Shown here in pieces: positions 7,111 to 12,236 of a DNA stretch of 14,775 bases. Under the pieces are notes generated by a model. That model was not told the DNA's origin and searched no databases. It saw only the letters and a list, made by a program, of their open reading frames with translations. This stretch comes from an uncultured bacterium (lineage in GTDB: Bacteria; Oederibacteriota; PGYV01; CAILUR01). The stretch's first letter is position 1. Every line of letters begins with the position of its first letter. Where the stretch lies: NCBI GenBank assembly GCA_903837445.1, contig CAILUR010000182.1:1-14775 (forward strand), written 5' to 3'. Position numbers and translations under genes: made by a program.

Positions 7111-8700
7111 ATGTCAGGAAGCAAGATTGCAGGAGCGGCGGTAAAGGTAAGTGCTATCACTATGATAAGCAGAGTCCTGGGGTATATTAGGGACGCTTTG
7201 TCGGCAGCTCTTTTTGGTGTGGGTATGATTTCTGACGCTTTTTTCGTGGCTTTTCGGATTCCCAATATGCTTCGCGACCTTATGGCGGAAGGCGCTTTGT
7301 CTTCTGCTTTTCTTCCAGTCTTTACAGAACATGTAGAAAATAAAAAAGATGTCTGGCGGTTGGCGAATAATGTCCTGACTGTGCTGACGATAATTTTGTT
7401 AATAATAGTTATTCTTGGAATGATTTTCGCCCCTTTTATAGTTAATCTTATAGCACCTGGATTTTCCAAAGACCCTGAAAAGTTTGCTTTGACAGTCAGC
7501 CTGACCCGTATATTATTTCCATTTATTATGTTGGTAAGTTTGGCGGCAATCTTTATGGGGATATTGAATTCTTTTAAGAGTTTTTCTGTTCCGGCTTTTG
7601 CTCCAGTGGTGTTTAATATCGGAATAATAATTTTTGGAGTTTTTATCTGCCCAAGGTTTAAAGAAAGCAATCAAATTTATGCGTGGGCAGCAGGCGCGAT
7701 ATTCGGCGCAGCACTTCAGTTAGTGGTGCAGATTCCTCCAGTGATTAAAAAGGGGTTTGCTTTTAAACCAGTACTGGATTTGAAGGACAAAGGTTTGCAA
7801 AGAGTAGGGAAGCTTATGATTCCTGCGACATTGGGGCAGTCAGTCACTCAGATAAATCTTGTCGTGAATACCATCATAGCCTCATTTCTCACAGCGGGTA
7901 GTGTGTCGTATCTTTATTATGGCAACAGGCTTATGCAACTGCCTTTGGGGGTTTTTGGAGTGGCGATAGCGACGGTGTCGTTTTCTTACATTTCTACATA
8001 TGTGGCTAATGGCGATATGGAGAATCTGCGTAAGACACTGAACTCTTCCATAAAACAGGCCTTGTTCATAGTGGTGCCAGCCTCAGCGGGAATGATTTTT
8101 CTAAGCCGACAGATAAATATGCTGCTCTTTTATTATGGGAAATTTACATATGTAGATGTAATTAATTCGGCAAATGTGTCTGCTATGTATTGTCTTGGCA
8201 TTTTTGCTTTCAGTGGCACAAAGATACTTACTCCTGTTTTTTACGCTTTGGATAAGGCGCATAAGGCAGTGAAGATAGGGATAATGACTATTGGTTTGAA
8301 TATAGTTTTAAGTATTATTTTTGTACTTGTGCTTCCAAAGGACATTGCTTTTATAGGGTTGGCACTGGCAATGGCTATAAGCGGAATTGTAAATTTCTTT
8401 GTCCTATATTACACCGTAGAAAAACAGATTGGAGATATTGGGCGCTCTGATATTCTTGCCTTCGCTGGAAAAATTGCCGCGGCCTCTGTGCTTATGGGTT
8501 TGATTATATTTTTGGGGGCTGGCTATATAGAAAAACTTTCTGGTCTGGCACAACTTTCAAGACTTCAAAATGGGTTGCTTGTGTTGGGGCTAATGATAAT
8601 AGGCGCTATAATTTATTTTTTACTAGTCAGTTTAATGAAGGTGGAAGAGGGCGGAAAATTGATTAATTTGCTTAAAGGAAAAATCATAAAAAAGCCTTAA
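7111..8700 (+). CDS. murJ: Lipid II flippase MurJ (MviN family)
   Basis: MurJ flips the lipid-linked peptidoglycan precursor across the inner membrane. The 529 residues are strongly hydrophobic throughout, consistent with 14 membrane segments of the MOP superfamily. The N-terminal signature ISRVLGYIRDALSAALFG...SDAFFVAFRIPNMLRDLMAEGALSSAF carries residues equivalent to those essential in E. coli: R21, R27, D42, R55 and E60. A second signature, YYGNRLMQLPLGVFGVAIAT, places R273 at the position of the essential loop arginine. TGGAGG lies six bases before the ATG. The gene appears monocistronic, between the divergent rpsT promoter and a tRNA with its own promoter. No clear intrinsic terminator follows it. 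Confidence 0.95.
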   Translation: MSGSKIAGAAVKVSAITMISRVLGYIRDALSAALFGVGMISDAFFVAFRIPNMLRDLMAEGALSSAFLPVFTEHVENKKDVWRLANNVLTVLTIILLIIVILGMIFAPFIVNLIAPGFSKDPEKFALTVSLTRILFPFIMLVSLAAIFMGILNSFKSFSVPAFAPVVFNIGIIIFGVFICPRFKESNQIYAWAAGAIFGAALQLVVQIPPVIKKGFAFKPVLDLKDKGLQRVGKLMIPATLGQSVTQINLVVNTIIASFLTAGSVSYLYYGNRLMQLPLGVFGVAIATVSFSYISTYVANGDMENLRKTLNSSIKQALFIVVPASAGMIFLSRQINMLLFYYGKFTYVDVINSANVSAMYCLGIFAFSGTKILTPVFYALDKAHKAVKIGIMTIGLNIVLSIIFVLVLPKDIAFIGLALAMAISGIVNFFVLYYTVEKQIGDIGRSDILAFAGKIAAASVLMGLIIFLGAGYIEKLSGLAQLSRLQNGLLVLGLMIIGAIIYFLLVSLMKVEEGGKLINLLKGKIIKKP

Positions 8701-8738
8701 ACAGATAACTTAATAAACCTGAAGATATAAAATAGAGA

Positions 8739-8767
8739 TTGATTTTTTATTGATATTTGTGTATAAA
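8739..8767 (+). promoter_or_regulatory. Promoter of the tRNA-Gln gene
   Basis: TTGATT (8739-8744, four of six) and TATAAA (8762-8767, five of six) are separated by 17 bases. The predicted start near 8774 is only about eight bases before the mature tRNA 5' end, which suits a tRNA promoter. Confidence 0.55.
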
Positions 8768-8781
8768 ATATACCCTAAGGT

Positions 8782-8856
8782 TGCCAGGTCGTCTAATGGT
8801 AGGACATCTGCCTCTGGAGCAGACGGCTGAAGGTTCGACTCCTTCCCTGGCAGCCA
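8782..8856 (+). tRNA. tRNA-Gln (anticodon CTG), CCA encoded
   Basis: A full cloverleaf can be drawn. The acceptor stem is 8782-8788 with 8846-8852 (seven pairs). The D arm is 8791-8805, with GG in the loop. The anticodon stem is 8807-8811 with 8819-8823 around the loop CTCTGGA, putting the anticodon CTG at 8814-8816. The five-base variable loop is followed by the T arm 8829-8845 with loop TTCGACT. The CCA is encoded at 8854-8856. A first pair U1-A72 and discriminator G73 are glutamine identity features, which agrees with the anticodon. It reads CAG codons. Confidence 0.95.
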
Positions 8857-8881
8857 TAAACCACTCGCTTTGCTCGGGTAT

Positions 8882-8978
8882 ATGGCACGCCATTTCATCG
8901 CAGCTTATCGCATCGCATACTGATAAAACAACATAATAGAACAACACAATACAAAACAATAAAACATAAAACTAAAAT
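8882..8978 (+). other. tRNA trailer: small hairpin and A/C-rich, nearly G-free tract
   Basis: After the tRNA there is a short ATGGC/GCCAT hairpin (8882-8886 with 8889-8893) and a few overlapping copies of ATCGCA. From about 8926 to 8977 the + strand is made almost only of A, C and T with a single G. No U-tract terminator is seen. A C-containing, G-poor, unstructured RNA is the kind of segment on which Rho loads, so Rho-dependent ending of the tRNA transcript is possible. That is inference. Confidence 0.4.
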
Positions 8979-9000
8979 GCTTTAAATAAGGTCTTTATTT

Positions 9001-9028
9001 TTGGGGGTATTTAGTTTAAGATTATACA
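9001..9028 (+). promoter_or_regulatory. Weak candidate promoter of folD
   Basis: TTGGGG (9001-9006) and TATACA (9023-9028) are separated by 16 bases, about 28 bases before the folD start. The -35 match is poor. A promoter is likely somewhere between the tRNA and folD, but this is only the best visible candidate. Confidence 0.3.
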
Positions 9029-9056
9029 GAAATCAATAATAAACGGATGGTGCATA

Positions 9057-9902
9057 ATGGCAGTGATAATAGATGGCAAGGCAGCGGCGCAGAGCATAAA
9101 GAAAAAACTCGCGGACTTGACAGCAGGTATGACGAGTAAGCCTGGAATTGCTGTGCTCCAGGTTGGCGAGAATCCCGCTTCACAATCATATGTAAACTCC
9201 AAAGAAAAGGACAGCCAAGAAGCTGGTTTTTATTCTGAGATATTTCGCTTGTCGGAAAATACTACGCAGGAAGCACTTATTAAACGAGTGGAAGACCTCA
9301 ATGCGAGGAAAGAAATAAACGGAATACTGGTACAATTACCACTTCCAAAACATATGGACTCGGATACAGTTTTGAATAAAATTAATGTTTTAAAAGATGT
9401 GGATGGGTTTACTTATATTAGTGCGGGGCGGCTTATGTCTGGCAAACCAGCTTTTGTAGCCTGTACGCCTAAAGGGATTATGAAACTGATAGAAGAGACT
9501 AAAGAAAAAATTGAAGGAAAGACAGCAGTGGTAATCGGCAGAAGCAATATAGTGGGGAAACCTATGGCAATGCTACTTTTAAATGCCAATGCGACAGTAA
9601 CAATCTGCCATTCAAAAACTAAAAACTTAAAAGAAGTCTGCGCCTCAGCGGATATTCTCGTGGCGGCTATAGGCAGAGCAAAGTTTGTGACCGCAGATAT
9701 GGTGAAGTCCGGTGCGATAGTTATAGATGTGGGGATAAACCGAGTGGATGGCAAACTTGTCGGAGATGTGGATTTTGAAAATGTAAAAGATAAGTGTTCA
9801 TTTATCACGCCTGTGCCAGGTGGAGTGGGACCAATGACAAGAGCTATGTTAATGCAAAATACTTATGAAGCGTATTTATTACAAAATGAGAGGGCAAAAT
9901 AA
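9057..9902 (+). CDS. folD: Bifunctional methylenetetrahydrofolate dehydrogenase/cyclohydrolase
   Basis: FolD interconverts 5,10-methylene-, methenyl- and 10-formyl-tetrahydrofolate in the cytoplasm, feeding purine and formyl-Met synthesis. The 281-residue length is typical. The catalytic YxxxK is Y45-K49 (SYVNSKEKDSQEAG). QLPLPKHMD (93-101) and DVDGF (114-118) line the folate site, and the Rossmann signature GRSNIVGKP (161-169) binds NADP. The C-terminal PVPGGVGPMTRAMLMQNT closes the active site. After DVDGF the usual H-P pair is replaced by T-Y, a mild departure. A weak GGATGG precedes the ATG. The stop overlaps the coaD start by one base (TAATG), so the two genes are translationally coupled. 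Confidence 0.96.
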   Translation: MAVIIDGKAAAQSIKKKLADLTAGMTSKPGIAVLQVGENPASQSYVNSKEKDSQEAGFYSEIFRLSENTTQEALIKRVEDLNARKEINGILVQLPLPKHMDSDTVLNKINVLKDVDGFTYISAGRLMSGKPAFVACTPKGIMKLIEETKEKIEGKTAVVIGRSNIVGKPMAMLLLNANATVTICHSKTKNLKEVCASADILVAAIGRAKFVTADMVKSGAIVIDVGINRVDGKLVGDVDFENVKDKCSFITPVPGGVGPMTRAMLMQNTYEAYLLQNERAK

Positions 9903-10441
9903 TGAAAAAAACTGCGGTGTATCCTGGAACTTTTGATCCTATTACTTACGGGCATCTTGATATTATTAAGAGAGCCGGAAAAATGTTTGACAATGTCATA
10001 ATCGCCGTCTCTTCTGGCGAATGGAAACGCCCACTTTTTTCTTGGGAAGAAAGGCTTGAAATGGTAAAGACTGCTACAAAGGGAATGGACTTTATAACGG
10101 TGGAGGCATATGACGGGCTCCTTGTGGATTATATGGCGGCAAAAAAAGCGCGCATAGTTATAAGGGGGCTTAGGGCTGTGTCTGATTTTGAATATGAATT
10201 TCAACTGGCGCTGGTAAATAAAAATATGAATGCGGATGTGGAAATGATTTTTTTAATGCCAGAACAGAATTTCCTTTATATTTCATCTTCAGTAGTAAAG
10301 CAGATAGCTTATTATGATGGAGATGTGAGCAAGCTGGTACCGGTAAATGTGGCGGCTAAACTTCGGATAAAATACCTGCCAAAACCATTAAAACTGGCAG
10401 CAAAACGCCGTAAACAAGATACTCAAAAAGGCAAAAAATAG
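9902..10441 (+). CDS. coaD: Phosphopantetheine adenylyltransferase
   Basis: CoaD adds AMP from ATP to 4'-phosphopantetheine, the penultimate step of coenzyme A synthesis. The nucleotidyltransferase motif TYGH (15-18) follows YPGTFDPI. RPLFSWEERLEM, RGLRAVSDFEYEFQLALVNK and YISSSVVKQIA are all diagnostic of the bacterial enzyme. At 179 residues it is about 15-20 longer than usual. The excess is a lysine/arginine-rich C-terminal tail (KLAAKRRKQDTQKGKK) of no known role. The ATG overlaps the folD stop. Confidence 0.96.
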   Translation: MKKTAVYPGTFDPITYGHLDIIKRAGKMFDNVIIAVSSGEWKRPLFSWEERLEMVKTATKGMDFITVEAYDGLLVDYMAAKKARIVIRGLRAVSDFEYEFQLALVNKNMNADVEMIFLMPEQNFLYISSSVVKQIAYYDGDVSKLVPVNVAAKLRIKYLPKPLKLAAKRRKQDTQKGKK

Positions 10442-10462
10442 GCAGTATTTTAATAATAATTG

Positions 10463-10491
10463 TTTCAATATAGAGATTTTGCCTGTATAAT
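10463..10491 (+). promoter_or_regulatory. Putative promoter of the RRM-protein leader
   Basis: A perfect TATAAT (10486-10491) is preceded at 17-bp spacing by TTTCAA (10463-10468), a mediocre -35. Transcription would start near 10498, giving an untranslated leader of about 270 bases before the RRM gene. Confidence 0.5.
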
Positions 10492-10497
10492 TAACGC

Positions 10498-10757
10498 ATA
10501 AATTAAAGTATGGTTTTGCGTCTGCATTCGGCAGGCGTGGCATATAAAAATGTTTCTAAATTAGAATAACCTTTCGGAAAGATTCGAAAGGTTAATTGAA
10601 ACACGGCAAGTGCCGTGGTTTCAAACGAGCAAGGACGGCGCGATTAAATCGGCGTAAGTGTTTACCTGCCTGCGGAAAGACCGCATTCGGATAAAGCCCA
10701 AACGGATTCACGCACCCACCGGCTTTGGTTTTTCACAAGCGACCCCACTGAGGGCGC
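10498..10757 (+). ncRNA. Candidate structured 5' leader RNA of the RRM gene
   Basis: This stretch has no convincing gene, and its central and downstream parts are markedly richer in G+C than the surrounding DNA. Consecutive hairpins can be drawn by eye. H1 is 10518-10538 (loop ATTCG). H2 is 10567-10576 with 10585-10594, ten perfect pairs. H3 is 10596-10608 with 10611-10624, thirteen pairs with a bulged G10618. H4 is 10638-10655, seven pairs with a bulged G10652. H5 is 10671-10675 with 10681-10685. H6 is 10693-10698 with 10721-10726. H7 is 10739-10757, with a bulged A10742 and loop CACTGA, ending right at the ribosome site. It matches no riboswitch class that I can recall. A cis-acting regulator, perhaps bound by the RRM protein itself, is inferred. 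A separate small RNA is an alternative. Confidence 0.55.
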
Positions 10758-10764
10758 AAGGAGG
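10758..10764 (+). promoter_or_regulatory. Strong Shine-Dalgarno of the RRM gene
   Basis: AAGGAGG ends four bases before the ATG at 10769 and abuts hairpin H7 of the leader. It fixes that ATG as the start, rather than the upstream in-frame GTG at 10658. Confidence 0.8.
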
Positions 10765-10768
10765 CAGT

Positions 10769-11101
10769 ATGAACATTTATGTAGGCAATTTGGACAGAAA
10801 GACAACGGAGGAAGAACTGAAAGCTGAATTTGAAGCTTTTGGGCCAGTATCATCAGTAGCAATAATCAAGGACAAAATCACAGGTGAAGCAAGAGGTTTT
10901 GGTTTTGTTGAAATGCCTGACAAGGCACAGAGCGAGGCAGCAATCGCCGGACTCAATGGAAAGGCAGTAGGCGGCAGGAACATCACTGTTAATGAAGCCA
11001 AACCGAAAACAGAAGGCGGCGGCGGCGGACGCAAGTTCGGCGGCGGCGGCGGACGTGGCGGAAATAGAGGCGGCAGCGGCGGCGGCGGCAATCGTTGGTA
11101 A
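10769..11101 (+). CDS. Glycine-rich RRM-type RNA-binding protein
   Basis: This small bacterial RNA-binding protein of 110 residues has one RNA-recognition motif and a glycine-rich tail. RNP2 is IYVGNL (3-8) and RNP1 is RGFGFVEM (42-49), where the last aromatic position is Met. The RRM spans about 2-77, ending NITVNEAKPK. Residues 83-110 are almost only Gly with scattered Arg, Asn and Ser, resembling RGG-type tails and the cold-inducible Rbp proteins of cyanobacteria. The ATG is fixed by AAGGAGG and by the RRM beginning right at MNIYVGNL. It probably binds single-stranded RNA in the cytoplasm; its targets are unknown. The gene has its own long structured leader and its own terminator, so it is a single-gene unit. 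Confidence 0.93.
   Translation: MNIYVGNLDRKTTEEELKAEFEAFGPVSSVAIIKDKITGEARGFGFVEMPDKAQSEAAIAGLNGKAVGGRNITVNEAKPKTEGGGGGRKFGGGGGRGGNRGGSGGGGNRW
11015..11091 (+). repeat. GGC-rich trinucleotide tract encoding the Gly tail
   Basis: Imperfect runs of GGC/GGA codons, interrupted by CGC, AAT, AGA and AGC codons, encode the glycine-rich tail. The use of GGC is conspicuous in an AT-rich genome. Such tracts can vary in copy number by slippage. Confidence 0.7.
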
Positions 11102-11104
11102 TTC

Positions 11105-11157
11105 AATCCTAAAAGGGATTTGATATAAACCCCGGGGCTTTTGTCCCGGGGTTTTTT
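11105..11157 (+). terminator. Intrinsic terminator of the RRM gene
   Basis: The main hairpin pairs 11127-11136 with 11145-11154 (AAACCCCGGG with CCCGGGGTTT) and is followed by a T-run to 11157. A small six-pair hairpin with an AAAA loop (11105-11120) precedes it, starting just after the stop codon. The very GC-rich stem makes this a strong terminator. Confidence 0.9.
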
Positions 11158-11159
11158 AT

Positions 11160-11188
11160 TTAAGCAATAATGTGGCAAAAAATATAAT
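11160..11188 (+). promoter_or_regulatory. Possible promoter of the GH18 gene
   Basis: A perfect TATAAT (11183-11188) lies 18 bases before the GH18 ATG, with a poor TTAAGC at 17-bp spacing (11160-11165). The resulting leader would be very short, about 10 bases, but would still contain the AAGGA ribosome site. Because the preceding gene ends in a strong terminator, some promoter is needed here. Confidence 0.35.
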
Positions 11189-11205
11189 ACCTAAGGAAAA
11201 ATAAA

Positions 11206-12177
11206 ATGAAAAATACTGAACTTTTAGTAATGGGATATGTTGCGGGTTGGGCAGCGCCTTTGGGCTGGACGCTTGAGGCTGTGGATTGGAATGCCTTAAC
11301 TCATATTATTGATACTTTTGCTATTCCTGATGCTACTGGAAAAATAACTACCAAAAGAAAACTTAATGACAAATGGATTGAAAGTTTAATGGGAAAAGAA
11401 CTGGTGACACAGGCCCACGCTAAAGGCGTGAACGCTATGGTCTCTTTTGGCGGCGCTAAGGGAAGCGATGGGTTTGCACTGGCTTCAAATAATCCGACGA
11501 CAAGAAAAAAACTGATTGAAAATATTCTTCAGCTGGTGGATGAATATGGTTATGATGGAATAGATATTGATTGGGAATATCCCACTGCCGCAGAAAAAGA
11601 AAGTTTTATGCTACTTATGAAAGAACTCTATACGGCGGTTAAAAAGCACCATCGTAAAGATTTTAAAGGACAGGATTTGTTGGTAACTTTTTTTACCACT
11701 GCGGGGCTTTATGATGATGGGGTGGATTGGGCACTTATAGGAAATTATATTGACTATGCCATACAGAGTGGCTATCAGTGGTCAAATCCATACAACGGAC
11801 CACTTAGAAATACTGGCACATACGAAGCAAAGTCGGGGCGGATAATTGAAAACTCTATTGATGGTTTCGCTCAGGGAGTAATTCAAAGAGGCCTGCCAAA
11901 AGAAAAATTTATTCTTGGACTGCCATTATATGCAAGGCCAGGGAAAGAATATTATAACAACATAGTAACTGAAGGCGAGTTCTTGGGCTACGATGAATTG
12001 CAGGCTGAGGCAAGGTATCTGCATAAAGGAATTGTGCAACATTTAAATACTCCGCAGGCCTATTTGGATAAAATGGCTTATGTAAAAGAAACGGGAAGAC
12101 CAGGAATTGCTATGTGGCAACTCACTGATATATATCCTCGTGTGGATATTTGGGAAGCAATAAAAAAAGGAAAATAA
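11206..12177 (+). CDS. Glycoside hydrolase family 18 protein without a signal peptide
   Basis: GH18 enzymes cleave beta-1,4-linked N-acetylglucosamine chains (chitinases, endo-beta-N-acetylglucosaminidases) by substrate-assisted catalysis. The 323-residue product is a single catalytic TIM barrel. SFGG at 80-83 matches the family SxGG motif. DGIDIDWEYP at 117-126 is a complete DxxDxDxE motif, with E124 as the acid and D122 as the assisting aspartate. LGLPLYARPG and GIAMWQLTDIYP occupy the usual late strands. The N-terminus (MKNTELLVMGYVAGW) runs straight into the first barrel strand and has no signal peptide. An in-frame stop at 11185 rules out a longer form, so it is predicted to be cytoplasmic. 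AAGGA precedes the ATG. Substrate is undetermined. It sits 59 bases before a secreted multidomain hydrolase that carries a similar GH18 start. Confidence 0.9.
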   Translation: MKNTELLVMGYVAGWAAPLGWTLEAVDWNALTHIIDTFAIPDATGKITTKRKLNDKWIESLMGKELVTQAHAKGVNAMVSFGGAKGSDGFALASNNPTTRKKLIENILQLVDEYGYDGIDIDWEYPTAAEKESFMLLMKELYTAVKKHHRKDFKGQDLLVTFFTTAGLYDDGVDWALIGNYIDYAIQSGYQWSNPYNGPLRNTGTYEAKSGRIIENSIDGFAQGVIQRGLPKEKFILGLPLYARPGKEYYNNIVTEGEFLGYDELQAEARYLHKGIVQHLNTPQAYLDKMAYVKETGRPGIAMWQLTDIYPRVDIWEAIKKGK

Positions 12178-12180
12178 TGC

Positions 12181-12210
12181 CATTTTTTTAGTTAAAAAAT
12201 GTTAAACTAA
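12181..12210. repeat. AT-rich inverted repeats between the two hydrolase genes
   Basis: CATTTTTT (12181-12188) and AAAAAATG (12194-12201) form an eight-pair AT hairpin. TTAGTT (12188-12193) and AACTAA (12205-12210) form an overlapping, mutually exclusive pair. The stem is too AT-rich to be a convincing terminator, so the segment could equally be a promoter-proximal operator. Evidence is only the symmetry. Confidence 0.3.
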
Positions 12211-12236
12211 CTGAACAAACTTTATTGGAGTGAAAT

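Noticed and set aside
7089..7670. Long minus-strand frame of 193 residues opposite murJ.
   Set aside because: The murJ signatures are clear on the + strand. The antisense frame has no family pattern or ribosome site.
8710..8959. Two minus-strand open frames of 62 and 70 residues over the tRNA, with segments such as GVEPSAVCSRGRCP.
   Set aside because: They are translations of the reverse complement of tRNA-Gln, a well-known source of spurious proteins. They have no ribosome site, and the cloverleaf explains the sequence.
10498..10757. Leader as a known riboswitch (c-di-GMP, cobalamin, SAM), tmRNA, RNase P or SRP RNA.
   Set aside because: The conserved cores of these RNAs as I remember them are not present. 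Short resemblances such as GGACGGCG do not extend to a full motif.
10658..10768. Upstream in-frame extension of the RRM gene from GTG 10658, adding 37 residues.
   Set aside because: AAGGAGG stands right before ATG 10769, the RRM fold begins at that Met, and the extra segment is composed of leader hairpins with no protein-like pattern.
10777..11178. Minus-strand frame rich in proline runs.
   Set aside because: It is the antisense image of the glycine-codon tract and the terminator, with no promoter or ribosome site.
12181..12201. AT hairpin after the GH18 gene as an intrinsic terminator.
   Set aside because: The stem is almost entirely A-T and no clear T-run follows it, so I recorded it only as an inverted repeat.
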